NCBI RefSeq assembly: GCF_000165835.1
Contig: NC_014640.1
Coordinates: 2,604,001-2,668,000, forward strand
Direction of reading: 5' to 3'
Origin: Achromobacter xylosoxidans A8
GTDB lineage: Bacteria > Pseudomonadota > Gammaproteobacteria > Burkholderiales > Burkholderiaceae_B
DNA: 64,000 nt
Position numbers and translations under genes: made by a program. Below, in pieces: positions 52,197-59,956 of the stretch. The notes below the pieces were generated by a model that searched no databases, was not told the DNA's origin, and saw only the letters and a program-made list of their open reading frames with translations. The stretch's first letter is position 1. The number at the start of each line of letters is the position of its first letter.

Positions 52197-53399
52197 CTAC
52201 AATCCCAGCACGTGCTTGGCCAGGATGTTGCGCTGGATCTCGTTCGAGCCGCCCCAGATCGTCACCTTGCGCAAATTGAAGTACAGCGGGCCCGCCGCTG
52301 CCGCGAAATCCGGGCCCAGCGCGTCCGGGTCCGCGCTCAAGCCGTCCAGCAGCGCCTCGTCCAGCGCCAGCGCGTCTTCCCCGAGGCAATCCATCGCCAG
52401 TTCGCTGATGGCCTGTTCGATTTCGGTCCCGCGTATCTTCAGGATCGAGGCGGCGCTGCCAGGACTCTGCCCGGCATTCATGGCGCTCAGGAAGCGCAGT
52501 TCGGTGTATTCCAGCGCGCACAGCTGCGTTTCCAGGTCGGCCACGCGCAAGCGCAGCGCCGGGTCGTCCAGGCGAGTCCCGCCCATGCCGTCCGGCAGTC
52601 GCCGCGCCACGCCCTTGACGCGCGCCAACAGGCGCTTGGAGCGGGCCACGCCAGAGATCACGAAGCGCTCGTGTTCCAGCAGGAACTTGCCGTAGGACCA
52701 GCCTGTGCCTTCGCCGCCCACCAGCTGGGATGCCGGCACCCGGACGTTGTCGAAGAACACTTCGTTGACTTCGGCGTCGCCATCCAGCATGCGTATCGGC
52801 CGCTGGCTGATGCCGGGCGAGCGCAGGTCCAGCAACAGGAAGGAGATGCCTTGCTGCGGCCGCTCCTCCTTGCTGGTGCGCACCAGGGCGAACATCCAAT
52901 CCGCCCATTGCGCCCAGGTGGTCCAGATCTTGGAGCCGTTGACGATATAGTCGTCGCCATCGCGCACGGCTGTCGTGCGCAGCGACGCCAGGTCGGACCC
53001 CGACCCGGGTTCCGAATATCCCTGGCACCACCAGTCGTGGTTGGCCAGGATGCGCGGCAGGAAACGGGCTTTCTGCGCCTCGTTGCCGTAGGTGTAGATC
53101 ACCGGCCCGACCATGTTGACGCCAAACTGCACCAGCGGCGGACAGGGCTGCGCGCCGTACTCCTGCTGGAACAGGTATTTCTGCACTGCGCTCCAGCCGG
53201 GACCGCCATACTGTTCCGGCCAGTTCACCGCATACCAGCCGCGCGCCGCCAGGATGTCCTGCCAGCGGGTGTAGTCGCTGCGCGCAAGGCGCAGGCCCAG
53301 TTCGACTTTGCGCCGGATGTCGGCCGGCAAGTGGGCGGCGATGAAATCGCGCACCTCGCAGCGGAAGCGTTCTTCTTCCGCGCTGAACCGCATTTCCAT
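52197..53399 (-). CDS. Acyl-CoA dehydrogenase, FadE-like (first of a pair)
   Basis: A 400-residue acyl-CoA dehydrogenase. Substrate/FAD motifs WCQGYSEPGSGSDLASL (about 130-147) and VNGSKIWTTWAQWADW are intact, and the C-terminus has WGGSNEIQRNILAKHVLG. The residue matching the Glu of YEGT in medium-chain enzymes is Gly, so the base must lie elsewhere, as in many FadE relatives. The start at 53399 is chosen because AGGAG is 7 nt away; the ATG at 53405 is only one base from it. Part of the operon with a family III CoA-transferase. Confidence 0.85.
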   Translation of the reverse strand: MEMRFSAEEERFRCEVRDFIAAHLPADIRRKVELGLRLARSDYTRWQDILAARGWYAVNWPEQYGGPGWSAVQKYLFQQEYGAQPCPPLVQFGVNMVGPVIYTYGNEAQKARFLPRILANHDWWCQGYSEPGSGSDLASLRTTAVRDGDDYIVNGSKIWTTWAQWADWMFALVRTSKEERPQQGISFLLLDLRSPGISQRPIRMLDGDAEVNEVFFDNVRVPASQLVGGEGTGWSYGKFLLEHERFVISGVARSKRLLARVKGVARRLPDGMGGTRLDDPALRLRVADLETQLCALEYTELRFLSAMNAGQSPGSAASILKIRGTEIEQAISELAMDCLGEDALALDEALLDGLSADPDALGPDFAAAAGPLYFNLRKVTIWGGSNEIQRNILAKHVLGL

Positions 53400-53410
53400 T
53401 CCCATGCTCC

Positions 53411-54598
53411 TCAGATCACACCGGCCGCGCGCAGGCCATCTATCGCCGCGGCATCCATTCCCAACACATCCGCAAGGACGGCAGCGCTGTGCTGCCCCAG
53501 CGCCGGCGCGGTGGCCAGCCTGCCGCGCCGCATTCCCGAGAAATGCACCGGCTGCTCCACCAAAGCCGTCTCGCCCAGGACGGGATGGGGCGCGCGCGTG
53601 GTCAGCTGGCGCACCTGGGCCTGCTCGCTGTCGACTGCCTGCGCGGTGTCCTGGATGGGCGCGGCGGGCACGCCGGCGCGCGTCATGGCCGCCACGGCTT
53701 CCTGCACGCTCAACGTCATGCTCCAGGCTTCGATCAGCGGACGCAGTTCGGCGTCATGGCGGCTGCGTTCGCTATCGGTACGAAAGCGCGGATCGGCCGG
53801 CAGCTCGGGGCGGCCGATGGTGTCCGCGACCGCCTGGAACAGCTTGTCGTTCGCCGCCGCGATCACCAGATGACCGTCGTTCGCGGCGTAGGCGCCAAAC
53901 GGCGAGCTCAGCGGATGCCGGTTGCCGACGCGCACGGGCGCCGCGCCGCCGAACAGATACTGCGCCAGCGCCGTGGGCTGCATGGCCAGTAGCGAATCGA
54001 ACATGGCGACGTCCACATGGCGGCCTTGCCCGCCGCGTTCGCGGTCATACAGCGCAGCCACCACGCCCCAGGCGGCGAACATGCCTGCGCAGATATCGCC
54101 CACCGATTCGCCGATCAGGGTGGGCGCGCCTTGCGCCTCGCCGGTCAGGCTCATCAGCCCGCTCATGGCCTGGGCCACCACGTCGTACGAAGGGCGGGTG
54201 GCATTCGGGCCGTTTTGCCCGAAGCCGGAGATGCTGCAATACACCAGGCGCGGGAACAGCTCGGAAAGCTCGGCGTAGCCGATACCCAGTTTGTCGGCCA
54301 CGCCAGGCTTGAAGTTCTCGATGAGTACATCGCTCCTGGCGGCCAGTTCGCGCGCGATGCGTCGGCCTTCGTCCATCTTCAGGTCCAGCCGGATGCTCTT
54401 CTTGCCCCGGTTATTGAGGATGAAGTTGGTGCTTTCGCCTTGCACCATGCGTCCCATGTGGCGCTGGTCATCGCCTTGGGGCGGTTCGACCTTGATGACC
54501 TCGGCGCCCAGGTCGGCCAGCATGGCCGTGCAGTACGGCCCCGCCAGCACCCGCGTGAAGTCCAGCACGCGCACCCCTTCAAGCATCTTTCTGTCCAT
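53411..54598 (-). CDS. Family III CoA-transferase (CaiB/BaiF)
   Basis: A 395-residue CoA-transferase. VLDFTRVLAGPYCTAMLADL near the start and GAEVIKVEPPQGDD are hallmark motifs, and the catalytic Asp is D168 (ESVGDICAGMFAA), matching D169 of formyl-CoA transferase. It moves CoA onto a carboxylate. It sits 5 bp after the urocanase-like gene and 11 bp before the first acyl-CoA dehydrogenase gene, which places a thioester-activation step inside the imidazole-acid pathway operon. Confidence 0.88.
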   Translation of the reverse strand: MDRKMLEGVRVLDFTRVLAGPYCTAMLADLGAEVIKVEPPQGDDQRHMGRMVQGESTNFILNNRGKKSIRLDLKMDEGRRIARELAARSDVLIENFKPGVADKLGIGYAELSELFPRLVYCSISGFGQNGPNATRPSYDVVAQAMSGLMSLTGEAQGAPTLIGESVGDICAGMFAAWGVVAALYDRERGGQGRHVDVAMFDSLLAMQPTALAQYLFGGAAPVRVGNRHPLSSPFGAYAANDGHLVIAAANDKLFQAVADTIGRPELPADPRFRTDSERSRHDAELRPLIEAWSMTLSVQEAVAAMTRAGVPAAPIQDTAQAVDSEQAQVRQLTTRAPHPVLGETALVEQPVHFSGMRRGRLATAPALGQHSAAVLADVLGMDAAAIDGLRAAGVI

Positions 54599-54603
54599 GG
54601 CCG

Positions 54604-56280
54604 CTAGTCGCCACGTCCAGGGTTGCCATGCCCGTGCTGCGCGGTGTCGATGCGGGCGATGCCCTTTTTCTGCACTTCGTCCAGCGCCTCTTCGTAGCCG
54701 GCGTCGGCATAGCGCAGCACGCCGCTGGCGGTGTCGTTGGTCATCGACAGGCGCAGCCGCTGGTCGGCGGCTGCGGTGCCGTCAGCCACCACCGTGACGC
54801 CGGCGCTGGTCATGTAGCCGCTGTATCCGCCGCCGCCGGAATGGATCGCCACCAGGTCGGCGCTGGACGAGCAATTGATCATGGCATTGAGCAACGGCCA
54901 GTCGGCGATGGCGTCGGAGCCGTCGCGCATGTTTTCCGTCATGATGTTCGGATGGGCCATGGCGCCGGCGTCCAGGTGGTCGCGCGTGAAGGCCACGGGC
55001 GCGCTGAGCACGCCTTCGCGCACCATGCGGTTGACTTCCAGCGCCAGCTCGGTGCGCTCGCCGTGCCCAAGCCAGGCGATGCGCGCAGGCAAGCCTTCGA
55101 ACGGCACTTCCTTGCGTGCCAGGCGGATCCAGTTGGACACAATGAAGTTGTCCGGAAAACGTTGCAGCAGGAAGTCGTCGATCTTGCGGATGTCGTCGGC
55201 GTCGTTCGACAGCGCGATCCAGCGGAATGGACCGATGGCGCGGGCGAACAGGGGCCGCAGGAAGGCTTCGGTGAACACCGGGATCTCGAAGGCGCGTTCG
55301 ACGCCGCCCTGTTTGGCGTGGGTGCGGATGAGGTTGCCGTTGTCGAACACAACCGAGCCGCGGTCCTGGAACCCGAGCATGGCGGTGACATGCCGGACGA
55401 TCGAGGCGCGGCTGGCGTCCATCAGTCCGGACACGTCGCTGCGGCGCATTTCCGCCACTTGTTCCAGCGTATGGCCAGCGGGGATGTAGCCATAGACCAG
55501 GTCGTGTGCCGAGGTCTGGTCGGTGACGATGTCGGGCACGATGCCGCGGGCCAGGATTTCGGGGTAGACGTCCGCGGCGTTGCCCAGCAGGCCGACCGAA
55601 ATGGGTTCGCGGCGGGCCTGTGCCTGGCGGATCAGGTCCAGGGCCTCGTCCAGGGAGTCGGCGCGCCGTTCGAGGAAGCCTGCCTTGATGCGCTTTTCGA
55701 TGCGCTCGGGGTTGATCTCCACCGTGAGGATGGCGGCATTCGCCATGCGGCCGGCCAGCGGCTGCGCGCCGCCCATGCCGCCCATGCCCGCCGTCAGGAT
55801 GAAGCGTCCGCGCAGATCGTTGTCGAAATGGCGTTCGGCGATGCGCGAGAAGATCTCGTAGGTGCCCTGGATCACGCCTTGCGAGCCGATGTACTGCCAG
55901 TCGCCCGCTGTCAGTCCGCCCCAGCAGATCAGGTTGTCGCGTTCCAGCTGATAGAAGTTCTCGGCGTGCGCCCACTGGCCGACCATGTTGCAGTTCGCCA
56001 TGATCACGATCGGCGCTTGCGGATGCGTGCGCAGCACGCCGATGGGCTTGCCCGATTGCACGATGAGCGTCTGGTCTTCCTCCAGTTCCATCAGGGCTTT
56101 GACCATGGCGTCATGCGCGGGCCAGTCGCGCGCGGCGCGGCCCAGTGCCGCATAGACCACCAGGTTGGCCGGGTCTTCGCCCACGGCCAGCACGTTTTCC
56201 AGCAGGCGCAGCAGCGCTTCCTGGCGCCAGCCTTTGCAGCGCAGGGTGTTGCCGCCGGGGATATTGAATTCTCGTTTCAC
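54604..56280 (-). CDS. Urocanase-family hydratase, probable thiourocanate hydratase
   Basis: A 558-residue urocanase-family protein with the NAD-binding core (TAGMGGMGGAQPLAG near residues 163-177) and substrate regions QTLIVQSGKPIG and MRDGSDAIADWPLLNA. It departs from true HutU at active-site positions. The conserved Cys in LPARICW is Ala (LPARIAWLG, A402), the Arg of the SPNRETE motif is missing (AHPNIMTEN), and the HHGGG segment reads IHSGGGGYSGY. Thiourocanate hydratase of ergothioneine catabolism is known to be a urocanase with distinct active-site features. Neighbouring DUF917, hydantoinase and carbamoylase genes support that role. No histidine-utilisation genes (hutI, hutF, hutG) are present. 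Confidence 0.8.
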   Translation of the reverse strand: MKREFNIPGGNTLRCKGWRQEALLRLLENVLAVGEDPANLVVYAALGRAARDWPAHDAMVKALMELEEDQTLIVQSGKPIGVLRTHPQAPIVIMANCNMVGQWAHAENFYQLERDNLICWGGLTAGDWQYIGSQGVIQGTYEIFSRIAERHFDNDLRGRFILTAGMGGMGGAQPLAGRMANAAILTVEINPERIEKRIKAGFLERRADSLDEALDLIRQAQARREPISVGLLGNAADVYPEILARGIVPDIVTDQTSAHDLVYGYIPAGHTLEQVAEMRRSDVSGLMDASRASIVRHVTAMLGFQDRGSVVFDNGNLIRTHAKQGGVERAFEIPVFTEAFLRPLFARAIGPFRWIALSNDADDIRKIDDFLLQRFPDNFIVSNWIRLARKEVPFEGLPARIAWLGHGERTELALEVNRMVREGVLSAPVAFTRDHLDAGAMAHPNIMTENMRDGSDAIADWPLLNAMINCSSSADLVAIHSGGGGYSGYMTSAGVTVVADGTAAADQRLRLSMTNDTASGVLRYADAGYEEALDEVQKKGIARIDTAQHGHGNPGRGD

Positions 56281-56290
56281 GCCGTTTACC

Positions 56291-57382
56291 TCAGGATGCC
56301 AATGCGTAGTCGGTGAAGTTCATGCCCAGCGCCTTTTCCACGATGGGGTAGACCGACGGGTCGGTCACGCTGGAGGAGAGGGGGATGTGTTGCTTGCGCA
56401 CGTGCAGGACGCTGACCTGCAGGCCCTCGCGCAGCTTGCCCGCGCTGACCGGGTTGCCATCGCTGTCCAGCGTGGTGATCACGTCCGGGTAGCAGGCGAC
56501 CCGTTCTCCGTGGCTGTCGGTCACCGCCATGTGCTCGTTCATCACATGGATGACGCGCTTGGCGGCGCCTTCACCGATTTCGACGGTGCCGATGTCGAAG
56601 GCTTCTTCGGTGTAGCGCAGCGTGTTGCGTACGACCTTGCCGGAAGCGATGATCTCGCCCTGCGTGGCCTTGCAGATCGCATCGATGACCGCGCTGCCGC
56701 CGCGCGGCTGCGCCGCGATGATGGCCTCGCCCAGCGCCAGCGCCTTGCTGATGCCGCCCAGCGCGGCGTGGCGGCGCACGTAGGATGCGCGTATGGGGTT
56801 GCGGCAGCTGGCGATGAAGCCGCCCGCCATGTCGGCCGCCTTGCGCAGCACCGGCGAGACCTTGCCGGTGGCGCCGTGGACCGTCAGCTCCATATAGGAA
56901 TTGCTGGCGCGGTTGCCGCCCACCGCGCACTGGATCATCGGTTCGGGGCTGCCCGCCAATCCGAGCGAACCCATGTCGCCGGTGGGGTGGGCGCGGATGT
57001 CGCCCACGGCGTCGACCACCTTGGTGCCCAGCACCGCCGAAGGCAGCCAGCCGTTCAAGGTGCTGGACATGCCGTTCTGGCCGATGATCAGTCCGTAGAC
57101 CCGTTCTCCGAGCGCGTCCTGCAGCCGCTGCGCGGCCTTGACGTAGTCGATGCCCAGCATTTGCCAGTCGGTGAGTCCGCCCGGCGCGCCGATGGCGGCC
57201 GCGGTGGCGATCCACGCGTCGTCCGGCACCTCGTCCATGGTGACCAGTTCAGGGCGGCCGATGGTTACGGCCAGCGAGCCCAGTTCGCGCCCATGCTCGG
57301 CCCAGCCGCCGCCGCCGCAGGCGAATACCGAGCCGCCCCGAACCGCGGCTTCGACGTCCTGCATCGTCAAGATTCTTCCCAT
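56291..57382 (-). CDS. DUF917/S-methyl-thiohydantoin-desulfurase-like protein
   Basis: A 363-residue DUF917 (now S-Me-THD type) protein. The N-terminal domain has GSVFACGGGGWAEHGREL (about residues 18-35) and DEVPDDAWIATAAAIGAPGG. The C-terminal domain includes QCAVGGNRASNSYMELT. The family supplies the thiohydantoin-desulfurising enzyme linking the two halves of the ergothioneine pathway, as I recall. First gene of the eight-gene operon; its stop is 10 bp before the urocanase-like start. ATG 57382 is preceded by GGAGG nine bases away. A hydantoinase/oxoprolinase-like hydrolase is the alternative reading. Confidence 0.8.
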   Translation of the reverse strand: MGRILTMQDVEAAVRGGSVFACGGGGWAEHGRELGSLAVTIGRPELVTMDEVPDDAWIATAAAIGAPGGLTDWQMLGIDYVKAAQRLQDALGERVYGLIIGQNGMSSTLNGWLPSAVLGTKVVDAVGDIRAHPTGDMGSLGLAGSPEPMIQCAVGGNRASNSYMELTVHGATGKVSPVLRKAADMAGGFIASCRNPIRASYVRRHAALGGISKALALGEAIIAAQPRGGSAVIDAICKATQGEIIASGKVVRNTLRYTEEAFDIGTVEIGEGAAKRVIHVMNEHMAVTDSHGERVACYPDVITTLDSDGNPVSAGKLREGLQVSVLHVRKQHIPLSSSVTDPSVYPIVEKALGMNFTDYALAS

Positions 57383-57483
57383 GACCCCATTCCTCCCGAT
57401 TGCTGTTTTCAACGATCCCGCAGCGCTTGTGCGGGATGGACGGGGGGATCATAGGAAGCAAGCTTGATAATGTCGTATTACCT

Positions 57484-57512
57484 TTTATGCTTTGTACATA
57501 ACATCATGTTAA
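57484..57512 (-). promoter_or_regulatory. Promoter and LysR-type site before the DUF917 operon
   Basis: On the minus strand TTAACA (57512-57507), a 17-bp spacer and CATAAA (57489-57484) form a plausible promoter. The palindrome TAACATCATGTTA (57499-57511) overlaps the -35. A related dyad lies at 58495-58509, between the LysR gene and the hydantoinase gene. Confidence 0.6.
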
Positions 57513-57599
57513 TTGCTGGGCGCGCTCATAGCGGAGCGATAGGGCGCTCGCCGCATGGCCTGAGGGATATCCCCTAGGCGCGGGAGGTGCGCAGCCGCG

Positions 57600-58490
57600 C
57601 TAGGCGCGCTGGTCGAGCTTGTGCAGCACGTCGATAAAGGCCAACGCCAGCCGTGACAGCGGCTGGAGCTGGACGTGGAACACATTGACCGGCGCATTCA
57701 CGGTGCCGATGATGGGCAAGGTCACCACTTCCGACCAGATCGGCCCGGCGACCGTGATCTCGTCCACCAGCGCCACCCCGGCGCCGGCTTGCACCAGCGC
57801 GCAGGCGACGTGGGCTTGCTGAACCTCGATGCGCGGTTCGGGCTGCTCGTTCTCGCCGCCGAACAGCTTGTTGATCAACATGCCGAAGGGAATGTCGGCG
57901 CTATAGCCGATCAGAGGCTCTTCGGCCAGATCGTGCACCGTGACGCGGCCGCGCGCCGCCAGCGGATGGCCTTTGGGCAGTACCGCCACGATCTGGTTTT
58001 CGTACAGCGGCTGCCATGCCAGGCTGGGGTGGTCCACCGGCATGTAGGCCACGCCCAGCTCTACCTGCTGCGTCAGCAGCGATTGCTGCATCACCGCGGG
58101 GATCAGGGTCTGCAGCACGATGCGCACTTCCGGGAATTGGCGCCGGAACTGCGCGATCGCGCGCGGCAGCAGGGATTGGCCCAGGCTGGGGCTGCAGGAC
58201 AGCCGCAACTGGCCTTCGCGGTTTTCCGCCAGGTTGTCCGCCACTTCGTTCACGCGCTGCACGTTCTGGTAAAGCGCCGTGACCTCCACGAACAGCCGAT
58301 GGGCTTCCGGCGTGGGGTACAGCCGGCCCTTAATGCGCTGGAACAGCATCAGGCCCAAGCGTTGCTCCGTATAGGAGATCAGCCGGCTGACCGCGGGCTG
58401 CGAGACGAAAAGCAGCTTGGACGCGCCACTGATGGAACCGCTGAGCATGATGGCCCGGAAGACCTCGATCTGCCGTAGATTCAATTTCAT
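57600..58490 (-). CDS. LysR-family regulator of the imidazole-acid cluster
   Basis: A 296-residue LysR protein of the NocR/OccR-like type: MKLNLRQIEVFRAIMLSGSI and SKLLFVSQPAVSRLISYTEQ form the HTH. The effector domain (about 90-290) has PSLGQSLLPRAIAQFRRQFP. It lies between the two catabolic operons, reads in the same direction as the DUF917 operon and is divergent from the hydantoinase gene. Similar dyads in front of both operons make it the probable activator of the whole pathway. Confidence 0.87.
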   Translation of the reverse strand: MKLNLRQIEVFRAIMLSGSISGASKLLFVSQPAVSRLISYTEQRLGLMLFQRIKGRLYPTPEAHRLFVEVTALYQNVQRVNEVADNLAENREGQLRLSCSPSLGQSLLPRAIAQFRRQFPEVRIVLQTLIPAVMQQSLLTQQVELGVAYMPVDHPSLAWQPLYENQIVAVLPKGHPLAARGRVTVHDLAEEPLIGYSADIPFGMLINKLFGGENEQPEPRIEVQQAHVACALVQAGAGVALVDEITVAGPIWSEVVTLPIIGTVNAPVNVFHVQLQPLSRLALAFIDVLHKLDQRA

Positions 58491-58494
58491 ATGC

Positions 58495-58509
58495 TTAACC
58501 TGATGTTAA
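58495..58509. promoter_or_regulatory. LysR-type dyad TTAAC-N5-GTTAA
   Basis: A perfect 5-bp inverted repeat in the 99-bp region between the divergent LysR and hydantoinase genes, sharing TAAC-N5-GTTA with the site at 57499-57511. A TATGCTT adjoins both sites (57486-57492, 58490-58496), and its complement recurs at 58524-58530. Confidence 0.6.
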
Positions 58510-58589
58510 TTCTCACGCACATATAAGCATAAGACGTTTTGGGAGGGGGCTCCTACACTGCCTGCATTCAACCCAGGATGGAAGCGGTC

Positions 58590-59945
58590 ATGAGCGATTT
58601 CGATTTGGTGGTGCGTGGCAATATCGTCGACCCGGATGGCGTGACGATGGACGGCTGGCTGGCGGTGAGGGACGGCAAGATCGTGGCGCGCGGCGCCGGC
58701 CCGGCCCCCGCGGGCCGCGACAGCGTGGATGCGCGCGGCCAGTGGGTCGTGCCGGGCGTGGTCGACGGCCAGGTGCACTCGGGCAGCCAACTGAATCAGG
58801 AAGGGCTGGGCTGGGCGTCGCGCGCCGCTGCCGCCGGCGGGGTGACGGTCATGGTCGACATGCCTTACGACGATCCGGAACCCGTGGCTTCGCGCCCGCA
58901 GCTGGAGGCCAAGATCGCCGAAGTCGAGCGCGACTGCCACGTCGACGTGGCGCTGTTTGGCACCCTGAACACCCAGCACGGTCTGGCGGCCGCGGCCGGC
59001 CTGATCGAAGGCGGGGTCTGCGCGTTCAAGTTCTCTACCTTCGAAGCCACGCCGGGGCGATTCCCCCGCATCGAGGAAGACGACCTGTATGAAGCCTTCC
59101 GCCTGATCGCGCCTTCCGGACTGGTTTGCGGCGTGCATAACCAGATGCAGGAAATGACCCGCAAGAACATCGCGCGCCTGATCGAAGCGGACGACACGGG
59201 CTGGGACGCCTTCATGCGCGCGCACACGCCGCTGATCGAAAACCTGGCCACGGCGCTGATCTATGAGATCGGCGCCGAAACCGGCGCCCGCGCCCACGCG
59301 GTGCATGTGTCGACCTCGCGCGGCTTCGAGATCTGCAATATGTATCGCCGCAACGGTCATCGCGCCAGTATTGAAACCTGCATCCAGTACCTGATGCTGA
59401 ACCATGAAGAGCACACCCGCCGCTTCGGCGCGAAGACCAAGCACTATCCGCCGATCCGGCCCAAGGCCGAGGTCGACCTGCTCTGGACCCATATCGCCAA
59501 CGACGAATGCACCTTCGTGTCGTCGGACCATGTCAGCTGGGGCCTGGAGCGCAAGCAGAATCCGAACGTGTTCAAGAACTCGTCCGGCGGCCCCGGCCTG
59601 GAGACGCTGCTGCCTGCTTTCTGGACGGGTTGCGAAGAGCATGGCATCGCGCCGTCCATGGTGGTGCGCCAGCTGTGCCGCAATCCCGCGCAGCACTTCC
59701 TGCTGGATGACCGCAAGGGCACGCTGGACGTGGGCAAGGACGCCGACATCGTCATCCTCAAGCCGGAACGCTATGCCTTCGATCCGTCGACCAGCCTGTC
59801 GGCGGTGCAGTGGAGTTCGTTCGAAGGCCGCGAGTTCACCGTGCGCGTCGCGGGCACCTGGTGTCGCGGCCAGCAGGTCTATGACGGAGAGCGCATCGTC
59901 AACCAGAAAGGCGACGGCAGCTTCCTGCGCCCGCGCCAGGCTTGA
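58590..59945 (+). CDS. Hydantoinase/dihydropyrimidinase-like cyclic amidohydrolase
   Basis: A 451-residue amidohydrolase-superfamily protein. Expected metal ligands are carboxylated K147 (CAFKFST), H183 (GVHNQM), H239 (AVHVSTS) and D313 (SSDHVSW). The first HxH motif, however, reads D59-G-Q61-V-H63, with Gln for the first His. In the proposed pathway it opens hydantoin-5-propionate to N-carbamoylglutamate. ATG 58590 has GGAAG five bases upstream; ATG 58578 is possible. The next gene starts 11 bp after the stop. Allantoinase or dihydropyrimidinase are alternatives but no purine or pyrimidine genes are near. Confidence 0.82.
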   Translation: MSDFDLVVRGNIVDPDGVTMDGWLAVRDGKIVARGAGPAPAGRDSVDARGQWVVPGVVDGQVHSGSQLNQEGLGWASRAAAAGGVTVMVDMPYDDPEPVASRPQLEAKIAEVERDCHVDVALFGTLNTQHGLAAAAGLIEGGVCAFKFSTFEATPGRFPRIEEDDLYEAFRLIAPSGLVCGVHNQMQEMTRKNIARLIEADDTGWDAFMRAHTPLIENLATALIYEIGAETGARAHAVHVSTSRGFEICNMYRRNGHRASIETCIQYLMLNHEEHTRRFGAKTKHYPPIRPKAEVDLLWTHIANDECTFVSSDHVSWGLERKQNPNVFKNSSGGPGLETLLPAFWTGCEEHGIAPSMVVRQLCRNPAQHFLLDDRKGTLDVGKDADIVILKPERYAFDPSTSLSAVQWSSFEGREFTVRVAGTWCRGQQVYDGERIVNQKGDGSFLRPRQA

Positions 59946-59956
59946 GGGACACGGCA

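Noticed and set aside
46710..56280. Histidine utilisation genes hutH and hutU
   Set aside because: The lyase lacks the MIO triad and is exported, the hydratase lacks the conserved Cys and Arg, and hutI/hutF/hutG are absent; DUF917, hydantoinase and carbamoylase genes are present instead.
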